From Leptospira sp. (GTDB taxonomy: Bacteria > Spirochaetota > Leptospiria > Leptospirales > Leptospiraceae), in NCBI GenBank assembly GCA_027531445.1, contig JAPZRK010000131.1, positions 1 to 53,256 of the forward strand: a DNA stretch of 53,256 nt, read 5' to 3'. Of the stretch, positions 1 to 8,884 are shown piece by piece (position 1 is the first letter of the stretch; each line of letters opens with the position of its first letter). The notes beneath the pieces were generated by a model. That model had not been told where the DNA came from. It saw only the letters and a list, made by a program, of their open reading frames with translations, and did not search any database. The translations under genes were made by a program, and so were the position numbers.

Positions 1-570
1 ACCCAATACACGCAAATAGCAAAACTTTCTGGTGGAGAAAAACGAAGACTTTACTTAGTCCAAATCTTGATGTGTGGACCGAATTTTTTAATACTCGATG
101 AACCTACAAACGATTTGGATATACAGACTCTTTCCATCTTAGAGAACTTTTTAGAAGAATTTCCAGGAACGGTTGTTACTGTGTCACATGATCGTTATTT
201 CTTAGATAGAGTTGCTGAAACATTACTAATCTTCGAGCCAGGTGGAGAAATAAGTACATACATTGGAACATTCTCATCCTATCTAGAAAAACAATTGGAA
301 AAAAAAGAAAAACCAACGAAACCTATAGAAGTTTCAACAATTCCACCCAAAGCCTCGGCAAACAACCAATCCAAAAAAAATGAAAAGGAGATTTCTAAGA
401 TAGAGAAAGAAATCGCAAATCTTGAAAAAGAAAAAGAAATCAAATCGAAAGACTTAGAATTTTTTTCACACGATCACTCCAAATTGATCGAAATTAGTGA
501 GAGTATTTCCAAATTGGATGCCCAACTAACAGAGAAGCTTGAAATATGGGAAAGATTAACGAGTAGCTGA
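1..570 (+). CDS. ABC-F family ATP-binding protein, C-terminal part
   Basis: The reading frame is open from the first base, so the gene starts upstream of the window; about 189 residues are present. It shows the ABC signature LSGGEKRR, then a Walker B with the ABC-F form LILDEPTNDLD, and the H-loop in TVSHDRYFLDR. This is the second nucleotide-binding domain of a soluble duplicated ATPase of the Uup/EttA type, which lacks membrane segments and acts on ribosomes or nucleic acid. After the ATPase there is a lysine/glutamate-rich stretch and a predicted coiled coil over the last ~70 residues. A C-terminal coiled coil of this kind is typical of Uup, so Uup is the more likely subfamily; the N-terminal half needed to prove this is missing. 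No terminator hairpin is visible before the convergent gene that ends 34 bases downstream. Confidence 0.93.
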   Translation, partial: TQYTQIAKLSGGEKRRLYLVQILMCGPNFLILDEPTNDLDIQTLSILENFLEEFPGTVVTVSHDRYFLDRVAETLLIFEPGGEISTYIGTFSSYLEKQLEKKEKPTKPIEVSTIPPKASANNQSKKNEKEISKIEKEIANLEKEKEIKSKDLEFFSHDHSKLIEISESISKLDAQLTEKLEIWERLTSS

Positions 571-603
571 TTAGATCAATAAAGCATTTTAACTCAATGT
601 AAC

Positions 604-1749
604 TTAAAAGTAAAAATTATAACGTACATCCATACGCATCTGATTGGGATCGACTGTCCTACTTACGGAAGTCGGTTCATCCCTTGAAACTCGATAATCA
701 AAACTCTGACTTTTTTGTTCTGCTGGTTTTGAGGTGTAGCCAGTTATCAGAATATGCGTCAATGATACCAGATATACAATGCCAACAGTCTCGATAGCGG
801 ATCTAACGTGATTCGCCTTAACTTCTAATCGCTCCAAATAGTATTCTTCGACAAGTGAAGATGCAACAAATGGAAATGCCGCGGCATTCGGATCTAAAAA
901 CCGAATCCCTTCCAAGGTATCTTTTGTAGTTCTGAAATCACCCGCATACGAAGTATAATCTTTGTAAACCGATGCCGCATTGAGAGAGGTCAAACCGAAC
1001 AGTGCAAAGTAAGTATATGCTGTGAGTTTATCCCCATGATAAGAATGCCCCCATCCAGGTAGTAACATTTGTCTCCAAAATAAGGGCCAAATGGCACCAT
1101 TGTACTCCGAAACTTTTTTCGGGGGTTGGTTGAGTGGGGCCGTTTCCTTTGGTGGTTCGGGTTTTGAAGGTTTTTCATCCACGATCGCCACTTCATCATC
1201 AATAGATACCTGTAATGCGACAGGCTCTTGCTTTGGATTCTCTATGATAATTTTGTATGGTTTGGTTTTATCTACAAACTTTTTGTTAATGGTAATCACA
1301 CTTGATTGACCATCTCTGGCTGTATCGATGACGACAGGAATTTTTTTACCGTTTTGCTCGATATATGCCTTAGTTCCCTGATAGATACCCTCACTCTTGA
1401 AGGTGATTTTTTCTTTGTCGCCGACCGATTCAACAACGGTCGTACCTTCTTCAATGACAGGTACAACAACAGGTCGCACCTCAAATTGATTCCAGTCGGA
1501 CCATTTTTCAATGCGTTTGAATTTATTTAAAACAGCAATACGGTATTTATAAACACCTTGGGAAAGTTTGACCTTGACCACAGGTTCTCTTGAATTTTCG
1601 AATTTGGATTGTCCTAGTTCATCTTTGATCTCTACCGTATATCCATAGGCAAGTTCAATTTCGTTCCACCGAATGACCTGGAATCCTTCTGCAAAAAGAT
1701 TCGAAACAAAAAAGAAAGTTAGAATAAGAAAGAGAAGTCTATTCCGCAT
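604..1749 (-). CDS. Exported DUF5683-like membrane protein
   Basis: About 381 residues. The start chosen is the ATG at 1749, because it gives a clean signal peptide (MRNRLLFLILTFFFVSNLFA); an upstream in-frame ATG at 1782 would bury it. This start overlaps the end of the FecR gene by 11 bases, so the two are translationally close. The mature protein has a beta-rich N-terminal half (a fibronectin-like piece with EIELAYGYTVEIKDE, then a possible IPT-like segment), a proline-rich linker, and a hydrophobic C-terminal part. The latter contains the motif LPGWGHSYHGDK followed by two likely membrane helices, as in DUF5683 proteins. Function unknown. It is the last gene of the cyclase/FecR block, which suggests an envelope role. 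The family assignment rests on the LPGWGH motif alone. Confidence 0.75.
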   Translation of the reverse strand: MRNRLLFLILTFFFVSNLFAEGFQVIRWNEIELAYGYTVEIKDELGQSKFENSREPVVKVKLSQGVYKYRIAVLNKFKRIEKWSDWNQFEVRPVVVPVIEEGTTVVESVGDKEKITFKSEGIYQGTKAYIEQNGKKIPVVIDTARDGQSSVITINKKFVDKTKPYKIIIENPKQEPVALQVSIDDEVAIVDEKPSKPEPPKETAPLNQPPKKVSEYNGAIWPLFWRQMLLPGWGHSYHGDKLTAYTYFALFGLTSLNAASVYKDYTSYAGDFRTTKDTLEGIRFLDPNAAAFPFVASSLVEEYYLERLEVKANHVRSAIETVGIVYLVSLTHILITGYTSKPAEQKSQSFDYRVSRDEPTSVSRTVDPNQMRMDVRYNFYF

Positions 1750-4171
1750 ACTGTATATCCGGTGAGATGATTTGGATTTCATCCTTTATTTCATCTAGTT
1801 CAACTTTAAATGTACCGGAGGTTTCATTAGGTGCCTTTCCACTAACAGGACTTACACTCCATGAAAACTGTTTTCTGTCTAAAAGTTCCAATTTACTAAA
1901 CTTTAAATCTGTTTTATCTGTTGTTATAGTATAAATGTCTTTTTTACCATCATTGATTTTAAACTTGTACTGTTTGACGCCCGCGATTGGTGTCCATTTA
2001 AAAATAATCTCGTTTGCCTTTGAAATATTGATCGCTTGCCCATTCAATGGAGCAATCAGAACTACACCACTCAATAGATCTGTACCAAGATTTGGATCCT
2101 TGGTCTCAACCAATTCTTGTATGACCTGAAATTTTGAAAGTGATTCACTGCTTTTCGTTCCGTCTTCACCCACACCGATGACAGACCAATCATAAAGACC
2201 AGGCAAAGGAAATTCATTACCTTCTAATTTAATCTCATTTGTAGAAACACTTTTGCTAAAGATTTCTTTGATTCCATCGGATGTCTTTTGAGTGATTTTG
2301 AAATAGTACTGAGTCGTATTCCCTTTGCTCCAACGAAAGTTGATCGAGGCTACAGATTGGCCTATACTTGCATTCGGTTTGGGAAGTAAGAGCTTGGGAG
2401 CATCTGGCATATAACTAACAACAAGCGAGAGAGGTGAAGAGGTCAAATAAGAGTCGCCTGTTTCTGATATAAGGGAAACACGCCAAAAGTAACTTCCTAT
2501 CGGCAATTCTTTTAACAGATATTTATTTCCTGAGACGGAAATCGACTGAATGATCTTCTGAAAGGAAGAGTCGTTAGAAAACTGAATTGAGTATGTTCCG
2601 ACTATGGGTAGCTTTTCCCATGCAAAGAGCAAACCTTTCGAATTCAAATCTGGAATACTAATATTTTCATTATTCACTGGTGCGAACGTTTTTAGAGACT
2701 TGATGTCTTTTATTTCAAAGATGGATGGTGATGAAAAATTTGTTTCGGTTCCATCTTTCGACTTTCCATTGACTCGCCAATAGTAGAATCCTGATTGTAG
2801 TTTTTCTTTGATCTCCACGGAATTTGATGGTGTATTTTTTTTCGTCACCATTGAATCAAATTTTGAGCTGGTTGATAATTGAAACTCGTAACTCTCCAGA
2901 TTTGAATCTTTTGCCCAGTTGAACAATATCCCCTTTTTCTCTACGAGGACAGAATAAGTAGAAGATTTGTTCGCTGGATTGAAAAGTGTTGGTGGTTTTG
3001 CGCGTTCTGGTTCTATGATCTCAAATGATCTAATATTAGAAAATAAGAAGGCATTTTGTCCATCACCTGATGGTAAATTGGCACCCACGCGCCAGAAGTA
3101 CTTGCCACGTGCGAGCTGGAAGGAGATATAATTTGCTGATTGAACGGAAGATTGAACATTGGAGCTAAAATCCGCATTTGGTGAAATCTCTAATTTGTAA
3201 TTAGAAGCGAGATCACTTTTAGTCCACGAAAAACTTACATATACTGTGCTATTTGGGGCGGTCAGCTTATATCCATTTGATGGTGAGACCTGTTCAACTG
3301 GACGATTTTGTAATACTGTCAACTTATGCGATGGACTCACATCTTTTCCGCTTTTAATTCGCCAATAGTATACCCCTTCTTTTAAAGGAAGAGACAACGA
3401 CTTATCGGATGTATTTTTTGAAAGAATTACTTTCTTAAAATCACTTGAGTTTGCCAATTCAAATGACACTTTCGAGTTCGCATTATCTTTGCTATATTCA
3501 AATAAAATCGGGATCTTGGATTCTTTAGAAAAGAATCGAGCATTGTCTGGAGGCGAAAGTGGTTTGAGATCAATTTTTTTGATTTCAATTTTGTCTGAGT
3601 TTTCCCCAAGCGATGCCTTCTGATCCACACCGATTTTTTGCCCTTCCTTTCCAGAGGAGAAAATCTCAGCAATACCCTTCTCAACAGTTACGTTTAAATC
3701 TTTATTTTCGCCTTTTGAAAGTTTTACGTCACCATTCCCGATAGAAACTGAGTTCTCGCCCGACGTGATGCTTAAGGATTTTCCAGCATTTCCACCTTCG
3801 CTTTTTGCTGAAACAGCGCCATAAGCAAAGTCGATATTGGTCTTGTTCTCATCTAAGTTTAGTAAGATCATACTGTTTTCACTTAAATTGATTTTGGTAC
3901 CATCGTTGAGAGTGATCTCCGCATCTGCCTCGGCTGTTGTACGAATGGAATCTTTGTTATGGAGCGGATAATTTTGTTCTAAGTCTTCCCAAACCACGTG
4001 TTTTGCATATTTTCGTTGGACTGTTCTCTGCTTGTAGGTAATTGATCCAATGACATTTTCACCTTCAACTGTGATTCGTCTGTTTATATCAGCATATAGT
4101 ACGGCTGAAAGTATGATTAATACCGCAAATAACACTCCAATCCATATTTTTTCACTAAAACTATAACGCAT
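1739..4171 (-). CDS. FecR-domain protein with fibronectin III-like repeats
   Basis: 810 residues with one N-terminal membrane anchor (residues ~8-27) and the rest outside the cytoplasm. Residues ~30-200 form a FecR domain: a repeated 'tLNDGTKINLSENSMILL' type beta region followed by 'SKGENKDLNVTVEKGIAEI'. Known FecR domains bind partners in the periplasm; spirochaete versions are usually not linked to iron uptake. The remainder consists of about six repeats of ~95 residues, each ending in a variant of GxYFWRVxG (for example GKYFWRVGAN, GFYYWRVNGK, GSYFWRVSLI), which look like fibronectin type III-like beta sandwiches. It starts 6 bases after the adenylate cyclase gene, so it is almost certainly cotranscribed with it. 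Likely a long periplasmic or surface scaffold; the ligand is unknown. Confidence 0.82.
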   Translation of the reverse strand: MRYSFSEKIWIGVLFAVLIILSAVLYADINRRITVEGENVIGSITYKQRTVQRKYAKHVVWEDLEQNYPLHNKDSIRTTAEADAEITLNDGTKINLSENSMILLNLDENKTNIDFAYGAVSAKSEGGNAGKSLSITSGENSVSIGNGDVKLSKGENKDLNVTVEKGIAEIFSSGKEGQKIGVDQKASLGENSDKIEIKKIDLKPLSPPDNARFFSKESKIPILFEYSKDNANSKVSFELANSSDFKKVILSKNTSDKSLSLPLKEGVYYWRIKSGKDVSPSHKLTVLQNRPVEQVSPSNGYKLTAPNSTVYVSFSWTKSDLASNYKLEISPNADFSSNVQSSVQSANYISFQLARGKYFWRVGANLPSGDGQNAFLFSNIRSFEIIEPERAKPPTLFNPANKSSTYSVLVEKKGILFNWAKDSNLESYEFQLSTSSKFDSMVTKKNTPSNSVEIKEKLQSGFYYWRVNGKSKDGTETNFSSPSIFEIKDIKSLKTFAPVNNENISIPDLNSKGLLFAWEKLPIVGTYSIQFSNDSSFQKIIQSISVSGNKYLLKELPIGSYFWRVSLISETGDSYLTSSPLSLVVSYMPDAPKLLLPKPNASIGQSVASINFRWSKGNTTQYYFKITQKTSDGIKEIFSKSVSTNEIKLEGNEFPLPGLYDWSVIGVGEDGTKSSESLSKFQVIQELVETKDPNLGTDLLSGVVLIAPLNGQAINISKANEIIFKWTPIAGVKQYKFKINDGKKDIYTITTDKTDLKFSKLELLDRKQFSWSVSPVSGKAPNETSGTFKVELDEIKDEIQIISPDIQYAE

Positions 4172-4177
4172 GTTTAA

Positions 4178-6175
4178 TTATTTATGAGTTCGAGTAAACA
4201 CTCCGTCCCAATCTGCATCTGGTGGACTTTCTTTATATTCTTCGCATCTACCTATCAGCATATAAGCCGCTTTATCTTTTCCAAACTTTTTACTTTTGAT
4301 TTTGATCGCTTCATTGAGAGTTAAAATTGCTTTGTCAAAATCTTTCTTTAAGTACAATTCAAAACCTCTTTCATAGGCTTCCGCACTCTCTTTTAGAATG
4401 GGGTCCAATTCACTATGAGAAGCAATCAACTCAAAGAGTTTTACAGGCTCATTTTTCCCTTTTACGCGAACCATATCCAATTCACGAGTAAAGAGTTCTT
4501 TTGTGACAAGTTCCTTTGTAGTTTCACTAATAAGGATATTTACTCCATAATCTTTACCTGCCGCTTCAAGTCGTGCGGCAAGGTTTACGGTATCACCCAT
4601 CATTGTATAAGAGGCAAGTGCATCGGTTCCCATAAAACCAACCTTAGCGGGACCTGTGTTGAGACCGATCCTTGCATCCATCTCTCTTGCTTCTTTTGTA
4701 TACAATTGGTTTTTGGTCCAATACTCCCGCAAATCACCTAACTTTCGAACCATAGCTATGGAAGCCTTTGCCGCTTTTAAGGGATGGTCCGCTACATCAA
4801 CAGGAGCATTAAAAATGCCGACGATGGCATCCCCGATGTATTTGTCGAGAACGCCGTCATGTTCTTTTAAGATGATGGTCATGGCTGAAAGATACTCGTT
4901 GAGTAATGCGGCCAAATCCTCTGACTTTAATTGCTCGCTAATCGTGGAAAATCCGGCAACGTCGGAAAAGAATGCGGTGATTGGCTTTTCGCTACCCCGT
5001 TTTAAGGCGGCCATATCAATCATGGCTTCTTGGACCACAACCGGATCAATCATGGAACCTAATATACTTTTTACCTTTTCTCTCTCTTCTAATCCGTGCG
5101 CCATACCCAAAAACGAGTTGGTGAGCGTTCCAACTTCGTCTCGAGTCGTGGGACGGATCAAAACATGGAAATCACCACCTTCGATCTGCTTGGTTGCCGA
5201 AACAAGACTTATGATCGGAGTGGAAATGGTTTTTGCAAAGAAAAACACGATGATTACCGACACATTTAATATGATGAGTAATATGTAAATGTTACGCCTT
5301 TGAATATTATAAACTTCTTCAAATGCATCATCCTCTTTTACTGTAGAAATGATACCTAAACCCGCAAGACTCATTTTTTTATATGAGCCTAAGTGAAAAA
5401 AACCATCCAATTCGTATCTATTTTGTCCATTGTCCACCTTACTTTCTACAAGACTTTTTACAATGGGGATATCGATCAAATTCTTTGATTCAAGGACCAG
5501 GTCACGCTCCTTATGAGCCAAAAGATCGGCTCTTTCATTGATAAGATATGTGGATGTAATCCCTGTCGTTTGGAATGCTTTCAAAAACTCAGTTGCATCC
5601 ATGTACAGAAAGATAACTTTCTTTTCATCTGGTTTGCCATAGGGAATGCTAAGACCAAGGCATGGGCTCAAACAACTTGAGCTAACATTCAAAACAACAG
5701 TTGCGCCAGTTGCAGATCGAAGGAACTCTTCTGAATAAACCTGATTCATTTGTGAAATAGTTTCTAGGCTGAGATTATTTTCAGAAAGGTACTTTTCGTT
5801 CACAATCTTATTTTTGATTGTTAGGCTTTCGCCTTTCTGAGTAGCAATTGCCATATAAATAAAAGATTGATTGTTTTTGAAAAACAAATCGACAAACAAT
5901 GTAGTTTGCGCTTTGTTTAGCGACTGGTCCAAAATGATCGCCATATTATTGATCTTATAGGCAATGGAATAAAATTCTTCTTCCACTTTTTGACCAATGA
6001 TGTCTGCAAGTTGTAAATTACTTTCTTGGATGCGTTTTTCCGAATCATCCTTGAAGTATCTTGATGCAAGGAAAATCATTATCGAAAGACCAAATATAAT
6101 AATAGAAGAAATAATGCTGATAAGCTTAATTCGAATGGTCCATTTCGAAGGTTTAAATTCGGTTTGCGCAGTCAT
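4178..6175 (-). CDS. Membrane-bound class III adenylate cyclase with TPR-like tail
   Basis: 665 residues. Order: membrane helix (~15-40), a large extracytoplasmic sensor of Cache type (~45-295) containing a CLSPC cysteine pair, a second helix (~300-320), a HAMP domain, and the cyclase domain (~390-575). Catalytic features are visible: metal-binding Asp in FFSDVAGFS and in YIGDAIVGIF, the adenine-selecting Lys in LDKYIGD, the Asp in MMGDTVN, and Asn and Arg in VNLAARLE. These residues favour ATP over GTP, hence cAMP synthesis. The last ~75 residues form a TPR-like helical piece ending DADWDGVFTRTHK, very like a free-standing small protein at 25230-25454. A GAGG-like ribosome site lies upstream of the ATG. 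It sits between a TPR gene and the FecR gene with 6-7 base gaps. Signals sensed are unknown. Confidence 0.93.
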   Translation of the reverse strand: MTAQTEFKPSKWTIRIKLISIISSIIIFGLSIMIFLASRYFKDDSEKRIQESNLQLADIIGQKVEEEFYSIAYKINNMAIILDQSLNKAQTTLFVDLFFKNNQSFIYMAIATQKGESLTIKNKIVNEKYLSENNLSLETISQMNQVYSEEFLRSATGATVVLNVSSSCLSPCLGLSIPYGKPDEKKVIFLYMDATEFLKAFQTTGITSTYLINERADLLAHKERDLVLESKNLIDIPIVKSLVESKVDNGQNRYELDGFFHLGSYKKMSLAGLGIISTVKEDDAFEEVYNIQRRNIYILLIILNVSVIIVFFFAKTISTPIISLVSATKQIEGGDFHVLIRPTTRDEVGTLTNSFLGMAHGLEEREKVKSILGSMIDPVVVQEAMIDMAALKRGSEKPITAFFSDVAGFSTISEQLKSEDLAALLNEYLSAMTIILKEHDGVLDKYIGDAIVGIFNAPVDVADHPLKAAKASIAMVRKLGDLREYWTKNQLYTKEAREMDARIGLNTGPAKVGFMGTDALASYTMMGDTVNLAARLEAAGKDYGVNILISETTKELVTKELFTRELDMVRVKGKNEPVKLFELIASHSELDPILKESAEAYERGFELYLKKDFDKAILTLNEAIKIKSKKFGKDKAAYMLIGRCEEYKESPPDADWDGVFTRTHK

Positions 6176-6182
6176 TGATTCC

Positions 6183-6662
6183 TCATTTGTAGCGGTAATA
6201 ATGGTTGGGATCTTTATGTTTCAATTTTTCCTCTGCTTCTAGGGTTGCAATCAGTTTAAGATCCTCATCTGCCTTTGAATACTCTCCTAAAAGCTCGAAA
6301 ACCTTGGATCGCAGATTCAAAGAAGGAATAAAATTGGGAGAAATATCCAGTGCAGTATTACAATTATTTAACGCCTCTTGTAAATGTTTCATCTGAAAGC
6401 AAATTTCCGCGATAAAATGATAAGAAGAATGCGTAAACCCTGGCTGAACTAATTTTAAATACAACTTCATACACTCAATGGCTTCTTCTTTTCTATCCAT
6501 TTTGGACAATAGCTCAGCCTTTTCTCTAATGGTAATTAGGTGATTAGGATCTCGTTCTAGTATTTTTTCAATAATGGACATACGGTTTTTGAAATCATTC
6601 TGATCAAGTGATTTCAATTCGTTTAATAAATCGTTATTAACTTTATCCCGAAAATTTGTCAT
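6183..6662 (-). CDS. TPR-repeat protein
   Basis: 159 residues, no signal peptide or membrane helix, so cytoplasmic. Three to four degenerate tetratricopeptide repeats can be read, for example PNHLITIREKAELLSKMDR, TAL-DISPNFIPSLNLRSKV and FELLGEYSKADEDLKLIATL; these helical hairpins usually bind other proteins. An AGGA ribosome site precedes the ATG. It lies 7 bases before the adenylate cyclase gene on the same strand, suggesting that it is an adaptor for that enzyme, although nothing in the sequence proves contact. Confidence 0.85.
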   Translation of the reverse strand: MTNFRDKVNNDLLNELKSLDQNDFKNRMSIIEKILERDPNHLITIREKAELLSKMDRKEEAIECMKLYLKLVQPGFTHSSYHFIAEICFQMKHLQEALNNCNTALDISPNFIPSLNLRSKVFELLGEYSKADEDLKLIATLEAEEKLKHKDPNHYYRYK

Positions 6663-6686
6663 TTGAGTATCCTAATAACTACACAT

Positions 6687-7685
6687 CTACCTAAACTTCT
6701 TAATCTCTGCCATACCAAAGAGAAGTAGGTCAAGAATTCCGCTATTCACAAATTCTTTACAAATCTGGGAGGCGTAAATGAGTATCTCATTTACTTTTGT
6801 AGATTCCCAATTCAGAATTTCGAATGCTTTAATTGATGCATCTAAGTCATTCATATGCTCAGCGTCTTTGAGAGCATCTTTCAAAGCAAAAAACTCCAAA
6901 CCTTCATCTTTTAATCTTCCAATTTCAGAGATCATCCAACTTAAGGCAAAAAAACAATTTTTATCTAACATCAATACGCTTTCGTTATCACCATACTCAG
7001 GAAACACATTAAACTTGGAAGAAAGCACTTCACTGGTCATATATTTTTCTGTTAGACTGGCAGAAATAGAATTTGGGACCAATTGAATTTGACCCATTAA
7101 CGCATGAGGAAAGATGCTCAACCAACGCAAATCACGTCTAACCTCATGCACATGCAACTCCATATCTTCAAATGGATTCCCATGCTCAATTACGAAGTCT
7201 TTGATCGAATCGATACTCTTGGCATATAGCTTCTTCAGAGACTTTACTTGTTTTTTCTCTGAATCCCAGTTGATACCTTGTAATGTCTTTTTTATTTTTT
7301 GGATGCGGTGTGAACCATTTCCAATCCATCCTTCCTCGATGAGGATCTGATTGAATTTCTCCAACATAACATCTGCATGATGGCGCATATAAGACTGAAC
7401 TGACTCTGGCACTTTGGGACTGGAAGCATATCTCTTCGCATAATGGTCGTAATGGTCAATCGCGCCTAAAAAATCTTCGAGCAATTTGAATTGTTCTTTT
7501 AACTTGGTAAATTTTTTAGAATTGTTTTGTTCTGCATACAAACGACTGAGTGCCTCTAGCATAAAAAGAGAGGTTCGGGCATCATTTTCATATAGCCAGA
7601 GCGCAGGATCTGTTGTGCCAACGGCGGTAAGTAAGAGAGACTCCACCCGTTTCAAAAAAAAGTCAAATCTACCGTATCCGCTCAT
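6687..7685 (-). CDS. Conserved hypothetical protein, helical
   Basis: 332 residues without a signal peptide or membrane segment. The protein is acidic-basic mixed and mostly helical, with a CHAD-like look only in the piece DMELHVHEVRRDLRWLSIFP (a histidine- and arginine-rich helix resembling the HxxRxxLRxLR pattern of CHAD domains that bind polyphosphate). The rest does not match a family I recognise. It is the first gene of the minus-strand block leading to the TPR and cyclase genes, 24 bases upstream of the TPR gene, and is divergent from ilvC. Function unassigned; the CHAD-like similarity is a weak inference. Confidence 0.75.
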   Translation of the reverse strand: MSGYGRFDFFLKRVESLLLTAVGTTDPALWLYENDARTSLFMLEALSRLYAEQNNSKKFTKLKEQFKLLEDFLGAIDHYDHYAKRYASSPKVPESVQSYMRHHADVMLEKFNQILIEEGWIGNGSHRIQKIKKTLQGINWDSEKKQVKSLKKLYAKSIDSIKDFVIEHGNPFEDMELHVHEVRRDLRWLSIFPHALMGQIQLVPNSISASLTEKYMTSEVLSSKFNVFPEYGDNESVLMLDKNCFFALSWMISEIGRLKDEGLEFFALKDALKDAEHMNDLDASIKAFEILNWESTKVNEILIYASQICKEFVNSGILDLLLFGMAEIKKFR

Positions 7686-7852
7686 TTTTGCCCCATTGCC
7701 TATTGAACCATACTTGGTTTATCCAAAAATACAATCAATTTTGAGCCGAAAAATTGGTTCAAAAAGGTAGTTATTTCCTTCTTGTTTCTGCCACCCTTTG
7801 CAAAAAAAATGGAAAAATAAGTTAAATTTTCACTCAGGAAGTGTGCCCCTCC

Positions 7853-8854
7853 ATGGCAAATATCTATTACGACGACAGTTGCGATCTAAACATCCTCAAA
7901 GGCAAAACCATCGCGGTCATTGGCTACGGAAGCCAGGGCCACGCCCAAGCTCAAAACATGAAAGACACTGGCCTCAAGGTCATCATTGGACTTCGTGACG
8001 GCTCCAAATCGGTAGCAGAAGCAAAAGAAGCAGGCTTCGAAGTTCTTTCTGTGGCAGAAGCCGCAAAAAAAGCAGACATCATCCAGATCTTGGCCCCAGA
8101 CACCATCCAAGCAGATATGTATAAAAAAGAGATCGAGCCACATTTGACAGAAGGCAAGGCTCTTGTTTTCTCTCACGGATTTAACATCCATTATGATCTC
8201 ATCCTCCCTCCGAAAAACGTAGATGTTTATATGGTGGCACCGAAAGGTCCTGGACATTTAGTACGCCGAGTCTTTACAGAAGGTGGCGGGGTTCCTTGCC
8301 TCATCGCGGTTTATCAAGATGCGACTGGATCTGCAAAATCACGAGCTCTCGCTCACGCGGCGGGTGTAGGTGGTGGACGCGCAGGCATTCTCGAAACATC
8401 TTTCCGTGAGGAAACAGAGACAGACCTCTTTGGCGAACAAGTTGTACTTTGTGGTGGTGTTGCAAACCTCATCATGAAAGGTTTCGAAACATTGACAGAA
8501 GCAGGTTACGATCCTGAGATCGCTTACTTTGAATGCTTGCATGAAGTAAAACTCATTACCGACCTCATTTATGAGGGTGGACTTGCACGTATGCGCTTTT
8601 CTATTTCCGACACAGCCGAGTATGGTGACTATGTAAGTGGTCCACGTATCATCGATGCCGGTGTCAAGGCTCGCATGAAAGAAGTATTAAATGACATCCA
8701 AAAAGACAAAGGTGCTGCCTTTGCAAAACGTTGGATGGCAGATACAAAAGCGGGTTACCCTGAATATAAAAAATTGAAAGAGCAAAACGCCGCTCACCCA
8801 ATTGAAGCAGTTGGGACCAAACTTCGTTCTATGATGAAGTGGTTAGCAAAGTAG
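7853..8854 (+). CDS. ilvC: Ketol-acid reductoisomerase (NADP+)
   Basis: 333 residues, the usual length of the short class I enzyme. It converts 2-acetolactate or 2-aceto-2-hydroxybutyrate to the dihydroxy acid in valine, leucine and isoleucine synthesis. The N-terminal Rossmann fold has the dinucleotide motif GYGSQGHAQAQN. The C-terminal helical domain carries metal and substrate ligands in DLFGEQVVLCGG and in the ECLHEVKLITDLIYEGG region. The start is the ATG at 7853, matching the family N-terminus MANIYYDD; an in-frame GTG at 7841 would add four residues and lies too close to the AGGA site at 7836. Codons ending in C are commoner here than in neighbours, suggesting high expression. The thiolase follows after 30 bases. 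The 167-base upstream region shares its space with a divergent gene and contains an 8-bp inverted repeat (7703-7710/7755-7762). Confidence 0.98.
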   Translation: MANIYYDDSCDLNILKGKTIAVIGYGSQGHAQAQNMKDTGLKVIIGLRDGSKSVAEAKEAGFEVLSVAEAAKKADIIQILAPDTIQADMYKKEIEPHLTEGKALVFSHGFNIHYDLILPPKNVDVYMVAPKGPGHLVRRVFTEGGGVPCLIAVYQDATGSAKSRALAHAAGVGGGRAGILETSFREETETDLFGEQVVLCGGVANLIMKGFETLTEAGYDPEIAYFECLHEVKLITDLIYEGGLARMRFSISDTAEYGDYVSGPRIIDAGVKARMKEVLNDIQKDKGAAFAKRWMADTKAGYPEYKKLKEQNAAHPIEAVGTKLRSMMKWLAK

Positions 8855-8884
8855 TCGTAAGAAGCCAAGAAAAGGAACAAAAAC

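Noticed and set aside
4656..5288. 210-codon plus-strand ORF
   Set aside because: Antisense to the cyclase catalytic domain, whose motifs are unmistakable; the plus-strand product is a mirror artefact.
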